The notes below the pieces were generated by a model, which worked only from the letters and a program-made list of their open reading frames with translations, was not told where the DNA came from and did no database searches. Positions 12,291 to 23,313 of a stretch of DNA of 64,000 nucleotides are shown here, one piece after another. The stretch covers positions 6,887,408 through 6,951,407 of the forward strand of contig CM075192.1 in the NCBI GenBank assembly GCA_037577475.1. Reading direction: 5' to 3'. The stretch is from Chaunax sp. Z400. Taxonomy: Eukaryota > Chordata > Actinopteri > Lophiiformes > Chaunacidae. A program made the position numbers and the translations under genes. The stretch's first letter is position 1; every line of letters starts with the position of its first letter.

Positions 12291-12539
12291 GTAGTGTGTA
12301 ATAAATGAGTCATCCTCTCCTTGTGATCACTTTGTTTTGAGTGTTTTGCATGGAGATCAGTGTTTCCCTACCATTATACAGGCCTGACGGGCCACCAGGC
12401 TAACAAGACAACAACAGGCCAAAGAAATGTTTTTATATGCCACATAGTGTCAAATATTCAGTCATTTGAAAATAATCGTTTGCGTTTGGGAGCCTCTGTG
12501 ATGCACTGTTCTGAAAAGCGAGTCTGCCTCCCTCTCTGT
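12291..12539. other. No gene seen
   Basis: No repeat family or exon was recognised between the Tc1 relic and the exon candidate. Confidence 0.3.
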
Positions 12540-12680
12540 GTCCTCCCCCGCTCAGAGCTCTGTCTCTCTGATTACTTCCATCATCAACTAGTAAACAAAC
12601 CCGAGACTATTTGAATGAAAGCTGCAGTGAGATGTAATGATGGACTGGACCACAGAAATACTGTCTTTTATCTTCATCCA
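12540..12680 (+). other. Candidate 5' exon with start codon and strong splice donor
   Basis: After a pyrimidine-rich leader, tandem ATG codons (12637 and 12640) open MMDWTTEILSFIFI. The frame runs into CCA|GTAAGT at 12680/12681, a consensus splice donor in phase 2. A TTTCATTTCAG acceptor at about 13653 would keep the frame open for another 22 codons, to a stop near 13721. I do not recognise the product. It could be the first exon of a host gene or a chance donor. Confidence 0.2.
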
Positions 12681-13402
12681 GTAAGTTTATGATGATTAAT
12701 ATTTTCTACGTAACAGCGATGCTGCTGTTTGACTCTGGTTTTAACTGTTGATACGTTACAACCTAACGTTACGATGTGCTCATGATCAGTAATGATTATA
12801 ATGGTAGAACTGGGAATCCTGTAATAATGCTGGTTAAGTCATCAGCTAACATTAGCTAGCCCATCAATGCTGTGATTGTTGAACAAGATCGCACAGATGA
12901 TTCGCCACAATGCCACAGGTTAATTAGGCTTAAAATAAATCAGGTTAACTAACGTGAGCATGGAGCATGGATTAAGATGTGAAAAGCAGGGGAAGGACAA
13001 CAAAATACTTTTCTCAAAAACTCTGGAGCCACACCAAAAGTACAGGTACAGGTACAGGTGTGGAAGAAGGGAGAAGGACAGACGTGGGGGAGGAAGTGAG
13101 AGGAGAAGATGAGAGAGAGAGAGAGAGCTACCGTTCCTCTGAGCAGTGTGAACTGTGAACCTGATTTCTCCACCATGAACAGGTTAATCACACGACGCAT
13201 TATTGCTTTTAGCAATATAAATAAATATAAATCAATCATTACATTTAAGAATTTATAAAACAAAGACAAATCTTGACTTTTGGTGAAAACTGACCCCAGG
13301 AACAGGCAGCAAGGAGAGCAGACTGTGGGAACATCTCAATAAATGGACCTCCTGTGGGAAAATTTCCATATCTTTTCCACAATTTCCATTTCATACCAAA
13401 CA

Positions 13403-13414
13403 CGATAGATAGAT

Positions 13415-13450
<36 letters not shown>

Positions 13451-13451
13451 T
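13403..13451. repeat. (GATA)n microsatellite
   Basis: About 48 bp of GATA tetranucleotide with one GATGATA interruption. Confidence 0.95.
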
Positions 13452-13693
13452 TAGTGATTGTATGCTCTCTGAATATTTGATACCAGGTTGTTACTTTAAA
13501 GGAAATCTGAGGGGGAAACAAGGTTTGAGAAGTTAGTCTAAAGTCAACGATACAAAAAGAAATCTCGCTAAATGACTGAATGTTTTTCTTAAAATACAAT
13601 GTATTTGGTATCTAATTATAAATATGTAGATGTCAGATATCATCTTTCATTTCAGTCACTATAGCTACAATCAAAAAGCACCAGGAAGGGCCG

Positions 13694-13846
13694 ATGCAAC
13701 TGGCTACAGTGATCTGCATTAGCATGGCAGTCTACATGGCCCTGGCTGAGTTCCAATCATCTTGTGCTGGGGAAAAAGAAGGAGGTGATGAAGGAGGCGG
13801 AGGGAGGAGAGGTGGAGAAGAGGACGAAGGGGAGGAGGAGCTGTAA
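13694..13846 (+). CDS. Hypothetical 50-residue small ORF with signal-like start
   Basis: ATG at 13694 opens MQLATVICISMAVYMALAEF, a hydrophobic segment. A Gly/Glu-rich acidic tail ending GEEEL and a TAA at 13844 follow. A possible splice acceptor (TTTCATTTCAG) lies about 40 bp upstream. The tail is simply the translation of a purine-rich (GGAGGA)n tract, which lowers its credibility. No family was recognised. It could be chance. Confidence 0.12.
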   Translation: MQLATVICISMAVYMALAEFQSSCAGEKEGGDEGGGGRRGGEEDEGEEEL

Positions 13847-13945
13847 CACAGCCAGCAAGTGAAAAGGCAGCCATGTGGTTGTTTGGCTGCCTGCCTGCCC
13901 GAGAAAGGTGAAAGAGGGAAGAATCCATTACTCACACATACAGAG

Positions 13946-13967
13946 GGTGTGTGTGTGTGTGTCTGTG

Positions 13968-14023
<56 letters not shown>

Positions 14024-14054
14024 TGTGCCTGTGCATGTGTGTGTGTGTGTGTGT
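13946..14054. repeat. (GT)n microsatellite
   Basis: Compound GT tract of about 105 bp with CTGTGCAT and CTGTGCCTGTGCAT interruptions. Confidence 0.95.
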
Positions 14055-14957
14055 CCATGTGGTTAACACAGACACACAACAGGCTGTAGATTGAATATCC
14101 CCTTCAGTTCACATTACTGTCTCCTACATCCTGACCACTTTTGCATAATACTGAATGCCAGTAGGAAACTTCAGACCAGCCTTCCATCTGTGTGTCTGCA
14201 GCAACACACACACATGCACTGCAGGCATTCAGTCTGGAGGACTAACTAAACCTAAAGGGATTTTTTTTTTAAGGTGCTTTCAGCCAATAAATTGTGATGT
14301 CTTCATTTCACCTCCAGAGCATCCTAAGTGAAGCAGTGGGTGTGATACTGCAGGCTCCAGCCCTGTGAAAGTAATTCATGTATCAGCGCAGGGCCTGTTT
14401 AATGTGGCTTTTTCTGCAAAAGCAGAAGCTGAAGTTGCTGTGCATGTATCTAATGCGTAATAGATGAAACAGCTGTTCACCTTAAAAAAAAAAATCCCAT
14501 GACAAGAATAAAGCTCGACGTTTCTGTTAAAGCACAACAAGACGCCAAATTCCACTTAATAATGCAGGTTGTAAAGCATGAAGAAAACACCGACAACTAC
14601 AGAGGCATTAGGTCCAAATGGCTGCAGCGGAGACCGGACTCAGAGGTGCCCCATGCAGCTGAAGCTGGAGCTTTGCAAGCCTGCGGCATCAACGCCGAAC
14701 TGTCTCCCATCCTCACTATCTGCTACCACTGGAACCATGCAGCTGCAGCGCATCAGGATCACTGGCCTAGTGTTCGAGCAGAGGGTATGCTACATGTCTC
14801 CGGTCACCCCTCACCGTCCCACGCTGCCTTTAGGATGAGGAAAAAGACAACGCGTAATCGGCTGTCGAAGCACGTTCCCCGCCTTTTTTTTTGCCCGCAC
14901 ATCTGTAACTTTGCCCCTTATCTCAGCTAAGACTGCGGCTCCACCCGAGGCACTCAC
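14055..14957. other. No gene seen; GC content rises toward the right
   Basis: Open frames between 14499 and 14930 show no family features. From about 14600, CpG dinucleotides become more frequent and lead into the GC-rich promoter-like block. This would be intron if the minus-strand exon candidate at 14958-15130 is real. Confidence 0.3.
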
Positions 14958-15130
14958 CCAGTCATGCTGCAGAACATCCCAGGGTAAAAAAATCCGTCTG
15001 ATTCAGTATGATCCGGAGCAGCCAGGCCGCTCTGAAACCGACAGCTGACTCCGTTCTGCAGTCCCTGGTCTGGACTGGTGCTGCTGCTGCTCAGCCCGCG
15101 CGCTCATGATGGGGCGGGGCCGCGCACAGT
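14958..15130 (-). promoter_or_regulatory. Candidate CpG-rich promoter and first exon (minus strand)
   Basis: A GC box (GGGGCGGGGC, about 15112-15121) and a GCGC-rich block (GCGCACAGTGCGCGTGC, weakly NRF1-like) lie upstream of a minus-strand leader. That leader ends in ATG ACT GG followed by GTGAGT, a consensus donor at 14957/14956. No downstream exon was found inside the window, so the gene, if any, would continue left through a long intron. The local GC and CpG content contrasts with the AT-rich surroundings. Confidence 0.3.
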
Positions 15131-15966
15131 GCGCGTGCACAAGCTACTGGAGATCCCACAGATACTCACTGTATTTATCAATAATGATTACATAATCAAT
15201 CACGTCATTCCTCAGTTGATCTGAACCAAATACAGAATAAATTTAGAGGTATTTTGTACATTTAAACTGAACTGAAAATATATAGCAGAGCAGAACAGAT
15301 GTTTTCTAAAACCAGTCAAGGTGAATGATGATTCGTTGTTGAACTGGTTGTATCTATGTTCTTGCAATATATTTCATTCAAACCGTACATTCAAAATAAG
15401 CCAGCACTGTATAGGCCTGTACTTTGTCAGTTCTGTGACTTATAGCCCTCAAATAAGGTTGTCTGATCCCAGGCGTTTCACAAAGTTTTTTAAAAAAGTC
15501 AATTAAAACCTAGATACAAAGTTGTTATAATGTATATAAATACAATTTCAAAGTGACATATTGTGTATTCTGATGGATCGTGTACATTCTCCTCATTGTT
15601 TTTGGAACAGCATCTTCTTAACTACTTTTTCATCAATATTTATACTAAAAAAAACATAACAACTAAGGACAATTGAGGCTGTATTGCTCCCAGTAAACAT
15701 AAAAGGGCCTAAATTGTTAAAATTACAATTTAACTGCATGTATATCTGTGTAATCATTATAATTATATTATATTATAAAGACCCTCATAACCTAAGTAAA
15801 AACTTATCTAATCTGAATCTATAATAAGACAACAGATAACCAAGGATTATGATATCACAAAGTTTTATTTCATATTTACCAATTTATACATGTACAAAAG
15901 GAGAACAGTGGTATGAAAGGACAATAAGTAGCCAAAAAGACAAAAACAATATATATACAGTATATA
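15131..15966. other. No gene seen
   Basis: AT-rich. No motif, exon or recognised repeat. Confidence 0.45.
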
Positions 15967-16048
15967 TACACTACCAGTCAAAAATTTGGACACAGTTTCC
16001 CATTCAAGTGGATGGGTAACTGTGTCCAAACTATTGACTGGTACTGTA
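15967..16048. mobile_element. 82-bp palindromic mini-element, copy 1
   Basis: Near-perfect hairpin. The left half begins TACACTACCAGTCAAAAATT and the right half ends ACTATTGACTGGTACTGTA, around a loop of a few bases near TTCAAGTGGA. The arms match the terminal inverted repeat type of Tc1-like fish transposons (ACCAGTCAAA...TTTGGACACA) and the ends are TA. This copy differs from copies 2 and 3 at one base (GGGTAAC instead of GGGAAAC). It lies in TATATA-rich sequence. Confidence 0.9.
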
Positions 16049-16998
16049 TATATACAAGTATTTCACAGTTGAAATTTTAAAATGTTACCAAAATCTAAGG
16101 CCAGGAAACGGTTTGCATTATTATTGTTAAAAAAACAGTTTAATCTCTAATCTCTAATCTCCTCTTCCCCATTCCAAGGGCCAACCCTCCAAAATGTGAT
16201 TGAATTTTGTTTAAAGAAAAAGATGACATATTCTGCTATAGCTAATATTGCAGGTCAAGCCGTTTATCCTCGTTTAATAATAATAATGAATAATTCTAAC
16301 AAAGAGCAACTAATTGCACACATAACAAGACCTCACTAAGGGTTCATGCCCGGGAAACAGGCGGTGGCAATGTGTGTAACTTCATCCAAACAATGCAAAC
16401 AACATGTCATATGAAAGCTGAGACCCTACAGATTCTATAAGTCTTATCACTCTATGTCTAAAACTCACAGAAACAGCAGGCAAACAATAGCAAAAATAAA
16501 CTTTCACACAAACAGAAACAATGTCTTACATTTGCTGTTTCTTTGAACCAAACTTGTGTACATGTGCATAACACCGGCTGGTGTTACCGGCCTCTCCGGT
16601 GTCAGTAGCTGCATTGTTTGAACAAGACATGCTGTATGTCGTTGTGAATCCTTGGCCTACAGCACCATGAAGCTGTGCCTGAACGTCATAAATGTTGTGT
16701 GACCGTTGTGAACTCGCTCATGTTCACATTCCTTAGTTGAAAAGTGATGCGTTCAATTCACCGCTAACCAAAAATATGAGTGCATTCTTTTTTAACACGC
16801 TCGTGCACAACACTAGTGATCTTGTTGTTTAAATTGTGTTGTGGGATGATAAGAGTGTAAAATGAAGTGACCCTTAAATCATGGTTGTGTCGACATTATC
16901 ATTACTTTCAGTAATTGGTGCAGAAAGCATTTCTTTGTCATGATTGACAGAGCAGTTGTATGCAGTAGCCACTAAAACTGGAGAAAGAGGCCTCTACT
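16049..16998. other. No gene seen
   Basis: AT-rich, with no recognised features. CTAATCTCTAATCTC is a minor local direct repeat near 16145. Confidence 0.45.
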
Positions 16999-17080
16999 CC
17001 TCTCTCTCTCTCTCTCTCCCTCTCTCTCTCCCTCTCTCTCTCTCTCCCTCTCTCTCTCCCCCTCTCTCTCTCTCTCTGTT
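16999..17080. repeat. (CT)n-rich microsatellite
   Basis: About 80 bp of CTCTCTCC-type pyrimidine repeat. Confidence 0.95.
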
Positions 17081-17844
17081 CATCTCTACATCTCACTGTT
17101 CCATATCAGTTTGCTTTTTAGACAAAAGTAACCTGAACAGATTCCTCTCTCTTGTGTTGTTTCATTGTGGATCCTTCCGATTCAATGAATTTCCACACCA
17201 GTGACTAGACTTCTGTCACCAAACCATCTCTGACCATCTGACACTCTAAGAATATGTATTTTTGTATTTTACTAGGCTGAATTTAACAGCATGCTAATGA
17301 CTCTGTGAGGCTGCACTGATGGCCACATGACTAAATACTATTGTTTACATGCTCACAGTGACAACAGACCTTTCTCAACAGAGTATGTCAAGTTTAAACT
17401 TGTGTTCTTGGTCCTTTAACCTTGGCAACCAGAATTAACAATCCAGACTTCCTTTAACTGTTATACCTTCTATGTATTTTGTTTTTGATTTGTCTAATTT
17501 AAATCACTTCACCTTCTTTTTGTCTCTCCTGAACATAGTTAATGCCTCATAATGTATAATTAATTTGATATATGCTAAAGATAAGATTTTTAAATCATTT
17601 TTCCATCCTAACAGTTTACCTCAGGTTTAACAATTTCCAAAGTAAATATTTAAGTATTTTGTAAACAAGTTCACAGTGTTATAATTTATTTTCTGAAGTC
17701 AGTGGTTGCATAGAAATCCTTCCTCTGAATTGTGCCTATGTGCTCTTTTACAGTTGCATTGTGTGTCTTGGCCATATCAGGATTAATCCAGGAGATGATT
17801 CCATAATGAGCTGTTATCTAAAAAAAAATTAGATGCTTGGGATG
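17081..17844. other. No gene seen
   Basis: AT-rich. No motif or repeat family was recognised. Confidence 0.45.
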
Positions 17845-18320
17845 ATGCACCTGATGATCTGAGGGACCTGATCCACTAGGAGACCTGCACCTGATGATCT
17901 AAGGGACCTGATCCAGCTAGAAGACCTGCACCTGATGATCTGAGGGACCTGATCCAGGAGACCTCCACCTGATGATCTGAGGGACCTGATCCAGGAGACC
18001 TCCACCTGATGATCTGAGGGACCTGATCCAGGAGACCTCCACCTGATGATCTGAGGGACCTGATAGGGTTATAATCAGTGAGCAAGTCAGAGATGTACCA
18101 TGGAACCAAACCATTATGTAATTTGTGGACCATTAGCAGTATTTTGAAGGTGATTCTGTATTATACCCAGAGCCAGTGAAGTGATTTCAGTGCTGGAGTA
18201 ATATGTTCAAATTTTCATCTATGTGTAAGCAGTCTGGCTGCTGCATTTTGCATGAGCTGGAGTCGTCCTATTGATTGTTTGGATAATCCTGCAAATATAG
18301 CGTTATAGTGATCTTTAAAA
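17845..18320 (-). mobile_element. LINE-like reverse-transcriptase tail fragment with internal minisatellite
   Basis: On the minus strand, 18135 to about 18050 reads VHKLHNGLVPWYISDLLTDY then SLRSSGGGLL. This resembles the C-terminal region of L2/CR1-type LINE ORF2 proteins. The coding stretch for SLRSSGGGLL is expanded into a 37-bp tandem repeat (about 17848-18064, roughly six copies). The flanking part to about 18320 (GAGCCAGTGAAGTG, GCTGCATTTTGCATGAGCTG) resembles a dispersed fish repeat. Clade assignment is tentative. Confidence 0.5.
17848..18064. repeat. 37-bp tandem repeat
   Basis: The unit contains CACCTGATGATCTGAGGGAC then CTGATCCAGGAGACCTC. There are about six copies, the later ones almost identical and the first two slightly diverged (extra TAG or CTA between CC and the AGG/GAA part). 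Confidence 0.95.
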
Positions 18321-18407
18321 ATTGATGCTTAAACACAAGACAGAGAAACAGGAAAATAAACCAAGTGATACAGGACAATAAAGTGTGAGTAATTATTACA
18401 TTTAACA

Positions 18408-18430
18408 TTATATATATATATATATATATA
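18408..18430. repeat. (TA)n microsatellite
   Basis: Short TA dinucleotide run. Confidence 0.9.
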
Positions 18431-18559
18431 GGTGATTCCTTTATCCCACCAGGAAATGAAATGTAATATTTGTTTTTTATTAAAAGAAAAGTCTGGGTTT
18501 TCTTCCACCAAGAGTCAGAGTTGTAGCTATGGTTATATTTTGAAAACAGCTATTTCACT

Positions 18560-19850
18560 TAATGATTTGGCTGATAAATGGGAGGTCTGATAGTGGTATA
18601 TCTTTGCAGAGGGCCTGTTTAGTTATCTAACCAAGAGTAATCAAGTTTGGATGGATTGAGGCATTTTATAAGATATTTAAGGTGATTAGCTAGGAGGTAT
18701 AATTCAAGGTTTGGGGCTTCTAGTCCCCCCTGGGATTTTGGTTTTTGTGAAGTTGTGAGTTTTATCTGTGGAGTTTTATTTTTCCAGAAACATTTAGTGT
18801 TTAGTGTTGAGTGATTTAAACCAGGAAATATCAGGAGTGATAGGGATCATTGAGAATAAATAGCTTACTTTCGGTAGGATTGACATTTTGATGTAGCTAA
18901 TCTTCCAGAAAGTGAGATGGGGAGGTTGGTCCAGCGATTCAAGTCATCCTGTATTGATTTGAGTAGCGGGATGAAATTAAGCAGCTTGGAGGATATGTTG
19001 ATGCCTAAATATTTAATAATGCCTGTGGGAAGGTGATACGGTGATGTCAGGACTGCCACTTCCCTTTCATCCATACTAAATGGTCAGATGGTGGATTTTG
19101 ACCAATTAACTGAGTAGCTAGAGGGTTCTGAGAAAGATTTAATGACTGTAAAACATTCTTGTAGGGATGGTTCAGGGTCCTGGAGGAGTAATAACACGTC
19201 ATATGCGTAAAGGATGATTTTGTGTTCTGTAGTGGATGTTTGGATGCCTTTGATTTTGACATTTTGCCGTATTGCAGCAGCTAGGGGTTCAATAAATAAA
19301 GTGTTTTCCTTTAATAAAACCAGTTTGATCAGGATGTATAAGAGATGGGATGACTGCTTCAATTCTGGATGCTGGGGCCTTACTTATAATCTTTATGTCA
19401 GTATTAATAAGTGATAGTGGACTGTAATTAGCTGGTTGAGTCGGATTGATCAATGCTGTGTCCATAGTTGTGGGTATTATGGAGGTGGTTGAGAGTTTAG
19501 CTGTCATTCTGCTGAATAATGGTGAGATGATTATCCAGAAATGTGTGTAGAACCCCACAGGGAAGCCATCCTGTCCATGTGCTTTATTATTGGGCATGCT
19601 ATTGAGTGCACTTTGAAATTCCTCAGAGGAGAATGGTTCATCTAGAGTATTAATGCACTGCTTAAATATGAAGACCTGTTGGGACGCCAAGCAGCTGCAT
19701 CCTTTTGTAGTATGGCAGAGATGATGGGCGCTGTAATGCAAGGATGAAGTGATTTCTTGGACAAGGCGCATGTTTATAGCTTGGATGGAATTAATTGGAT
19801 GGAGAGGGTCAGATTTAAAAAATACAGCAGCAAGATGATAGGTTAACAAT
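18560..19850 (-). pseudogene. L1-type LINE ORF2 reverse-transcriptase relic
   Basis: The minus strand from 19849 encodes the fingers region of an L1 reverse transcriptase. It reads SEEFQSALNSMPNNKAHGQD then GFPVGFYTHFW, with YSPLSLINTDIKIISKA and DQTGFIKGKH downstream. The next block (19362 to 19084) has IEPLAAAIRQN and the active-site region, but the usual YADD reads YAYD. Further down are YLGINIS and WTNLPISLSGRLA (19074-18865), then thumb-like sequence to about 18560. Between FIKGKH and IEPLAAA the segment carrying the first catalytic Asp is deleted, and frames change between blocks. This is an inactive 5'- and internally truncated copy. No ORF1, endonuclease or poly(A) tail was recognised. 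Confidence 0.85.
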
Positions 19851-21014
19851 GAAGGCGTGTCACTATGCTATTGCATGGATGTGACAGGTTTATGATAACA
19901 GTTGATAACTCAATTTACAGCTCCACACAGTGAGAGCAGGAAAATAAGACTGAGCATGTGTGAGAGAGATGTTAAATTGTTCAATTACACCTTTGCGTCC
20001 ATGTGAGCTGGAGCCTTTGTCAGATCAAAATAACAGTGACGGACATGTTTGTGTGTGAATGTGACAACAGGGCTATTATGACGGCTGACAGTACTCATGT
20101 ACTGAAGCAGAGACACTTATCGGAAGTTGTCAATATATCAGACAGTATATTATAGAACACAGAGTATTCTGAGTAATAATAACCAAGCAATGTGTAACAA
20201 GCCAGTTTATATGGCTCAGTGTTAAAATAGAAAGGGAGCCATCTAGTGGCTGGGTTGTATTATGTCCTTCTCCTCAGATTATTCTGTTTTAATTCAGTTT
20301 TAAAAGAATTTTGAGTCTTAAACCTATACCGACATGCATTCCAACACCATAAAAAGGTTTATTTATTCCAGAGTGCAAAGACAAACATGAATGATTTCAG
20401 AGGTGTTCAATCTGTAATATACCTGAGTGCATGAACTAATGAGAGACTGACTGCAGATAACATTGATGTCTTTTCCCTGCTGTTATTCCTGTTGTTAAAT
20501 TCCCTTCATCCACAGTCCTTGACTGTGAATCCTGAAGTAATTTTGGGTCTGTTTCTGTTGTAGTTTAATAACGTGGTTATAAAAATATGTCTGGTGTAAT
20601 TTAGAAAAGGAAGTCAAACTGCTGCAGTGAAAAAGAAAACATAGTTTGAATCTAACAAAAGCAATCACACTGTGACTTAAATATATATTGTACATTAATG
20701 TTATTCAATCAGAAATGTTATAAATACATTAATACATACTGATAAAATAGAACGTTTTAGTAATATGAAACAAGAGTCATCTGAAGGCGACATATCCCCC
20801 CCCCCGACGCACACAAAACGTACAACAAATGCATCAGTATATGACACATTCTCCATTCCTCAGGTGAGCCTAGAGGAATACTGTATATTATTTTAGATAT
20901 ATTGTCCAGAGTCAACTGAACACAATCTTTACATGGAAGACTCAGAAAACAATATTTGTAGAAAAATCATACATTTAAATTTAAATAAGGCACATCTGAT
21001 CATCATGGTTAATA
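19851..21014. other. No gene seen
   Basis: AT-rich intergenic sequence. A run of C lies at about 20799. No exon or recognised repeat. Confidence 0.45.
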
Positions 21015-21096
21015 TACACTACCAGTCAAAAATTTGGACACAGTTTCCCATTCAAGTGGATGGGAAACTGTGTCCAAACTATTGACTGGTACTGTA
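21015..21096. mobile_element. 82-bp palindromic mini-element, copy 2
   Basis: Same orientation as copy 1 and differing from it by one base. Identical over all 82 bp to the reverse complement of copy 3 (33533-33614). The ends are TA and there is no internal sequence beyond the hairpin loop. Confidence 0.92.
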
Positions 21097-22086
21097 TGTA
21101 TAAAGTTTGGTGAAGCTTGTTTGTATAGCTTGCAGGATTAAAAATGATTATGGACGGATTGACAGAAGGACATTCTGATGATAATATCCATTTTTATGTT
21201 TGGTTAATAGAAACGATGAACAGAAATAATGAGAAAATATGCCCGTAACATTAATGAATATCTTCTTCGCACATGAAAAGGATCTTGTTACAATCAAGGG
21301 TTCAGATCTCATCACATCAACATTACCTTTAGAATGGACATACTGATAAAGCTGTTTTATGGTAGGCAATATTTAGTCACTGTAAAATACGAAGTTCTTC
21401 TGATTGGCTCAGATCTACAGGCTCAATCAGCACACATTTCATTTACATGGTAAATCATTAATCTAATTAATTAAATTTAATCTAGTTAATCATAATAATA
21501 GGCTGTGATTAGTGACAAATTATCCCAAGTTTAAAATATGTTTTTTATTCTCTTAATTGTACTTTTGGTGGGCGTTAAAACAGATACATTTATGGGGTTG
21601 TAATGAAGAAATGCATGTTAAACTGGTTATAGAGATCAGAGAGTTTGTTTTTACTTGATAACATCTCATCTTAGTTTTGATCATTTCTTCATGTGACGTA
21701 GAACAGATTCAGTAAAAAGTCTCAGTGTTTGTCACGATGTGACAGTTGTATTGATTATATGGTTCCAGCAGTGTTTATATATTCAGTCATATTCTATACT
21801 GTCATATTCAGCTGAAGTTTTCATTCCTAAATTGTTCTTCTGCTTTGCTAATGTTGCCTTCAGTGGGTTGTGGGTACAACCTGGACGAGTGGCTCCTCTT
21901 CTTGACTTTGTGACGTTTTCTGAACTTTCAGCTCTGCTGTGTTTGAAAGGGTCTGTGTGAATGCTGGACAATATTAAAATCACTCTCTGTGACAAAGTTC
22001 TAAGTGTTTTTTTTAATGACTTTTTGTTTTTGTTTCGCACGAAAGAGATATCTTTGGTTGACAGCCACAAAAGCTTCAGTTTATGC
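21097..22086. other. No gene seen
   Basis: AT-rich sequence downstream of the GAL3ST2-like gene. Includes open frames without motifs. Confidence 0.4.
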
Positions 22087-22092
22087 TTTATT
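22087..22092 (-). terminator. Candidate polyadenylation signal of the GAL3ST2-like gene
   Basis: AATAAA on the minus strand, about 230 bp beyond the stop codon at 22324. It is the first canonical hexamer noticed in the expected 3' UTR, with T-rich sequence on the plus strand nearby. Confidence 0.4.
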
Positions 22093-22323
22093 CTGGTTCC
22101 ACCTACAAGAAAACCTTGAAATTTTTTAGCTTCACTAAAGGCAAGACAAATAGAAGAAACAAACATCATGTTGTTCCAACGCCACACTTTCATGTCTGGG
22201 TTTGTGTTGGACTGCTTTACGCTCTAGTTTTCATAAAAAGAGAAACTGAGTGACAGATGCAGCAGCTGCTTTCTTATCTCACCGCATGATTATGTAGCAT
22301 CTTCCCATGACTGTCACATTTAC

Positions 22324-23313
22324 TCATAAATAACTTGATTGATTGATGGCCTTTGTATTTGTTGACAAAGCCCTTGTGGAGACCTTGAAATGTGAGAACT
22401 TGCGTCTTATGATCCGTCTATAATGGGCTTCTTTGGTAAAGATCATGCTCATTCTACCGGTTCTGCCTGAGTGTTGATGCTGTGGAACAACCGTTCTAGT
22501 TGCTTTTCTATGCTTTTCAGCAAGCACAGGGAATTGATGTGTGTATAGATGGTCTGTGTACTGTAATTCTGGAGTGATAAATCTCTGACATTTGGTTCTG
22601 GTTTGTGTGTCTATGTGTGTGTTTAGGTTATAGCCCTGAATGACAGCTGCTCCATACTGGAACGGCTTCAGTCCTGCATCTTTTATCAGAGAAGGGTCGA
22701 CTGCCCTGCCATCTTGCAGGCAGGTGCTTGCTAGCTGGACCCGTAGCTCTCTCAACTGAGATACTTCCTTCTTCATCTGCTCTTGCCCAACCAGCCTGTC
22801 CACTCTGTGCCAGAAGGTGGCGTTAAAGTACACATAGATCCTCCAGTCTAAAGCGTTCCACTGTTTGATTTTCTCCACGGTGTTTGGTGAAAGTGTTTGA
22901 CGAGTTCGCTCACTGCGACCGTTGAGCTTAAAGGACACCACATCTTCCAGGGACCAGCAGAGGGCATGCTTGAGCAGGATCATGGACTCATCGAAGTATT
23001 CCGAAATAAGAATAAGGTGGAAGTCTTGTTGAATGGCTGCTATAGCCATTCTGGCTCTCTCCTCCAGGTCTTCAGTATCGGCTGAAACATTGTTGTCAAA
23101 CCCAAAGTCAAAAGCCATTATATTGTGAGCATAGTGGTTATTGATCACTGAAGAGTTGTAGTGTACCGAGGTGTTGTCTAAGAAGTTGTCCAGGGTGTGA
23201 GTCTTCTGGAAGGCTTGGATGCTCTTGTAGTAAATAAAGATGGACTCCATCATGGCCACAGGATGTCTCAGGATAGAAAAGTAGAAGCTGTCCTCAGGCA
23301 TAACTTTTGCCAC
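22324..23313 (-). CDS. gal3st2: GAL3ST2-like exon 4 (catalytic C-terminal half)
   Basis: Encodes residues 265-593. The acceptor is TTATGCCACAG|GTGGCA in phase 0, joining RKSE to VAKVMPED. It carries the PAPS 3'-phosphate segment (SILRHPVAMMES), the conserved FDFGFDNN and LILISEYFDES blocks, sequons such as NSS, NVS and NAT, and the family C-terminal block (GYNL, CQRFITPELQY). An unusual basic tail of about 65 residues (rich in Arg, Lys and His) follows, ending at a TGA-free open frame closed by TAA at 22324-22326. Confidence 0.93.
   Translation of the reverse strand: MAKVMPEDSFYFSILRHPVAMMESIFIYYKSIQAFQKTHTLDNFLDNTSVHYNSSVINNHYAHNIMAFDFGFDNNVSADTEDLEERARMAIAAIQQDFHLILISEYFDESMILLKHALCWSLEDVVSFKLNGRSERTRQTLSPNTVEKIKQWNALDWRIYVYFNATFWHRVDRLVGQEQMKKEVSQLRELRVQLASTCLQDGRAVDPSLIKDAGLKPFQYGAAVIQGYNLNTHIDTQTRTKCQRFITPELQYTDHLYTHQFPVLAEKHRKATRTVVPQHQHSGRTGRMSMIFTKEAHYRRIIRRKFSHFKVSTRALSTNTKAINQSSYL

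Noticed and set aside
13732..14079. Thr-His-rich minus-strand open frame
   Set aside because: By-product of the (GT)n microsatellite and the purine-rich tract.
14499..14930. 143-codon plus-strand open frame
   Set aside because: No motif, basic low-complexity composition, and it lies in GC-rich sequence where stop codons are rarer.
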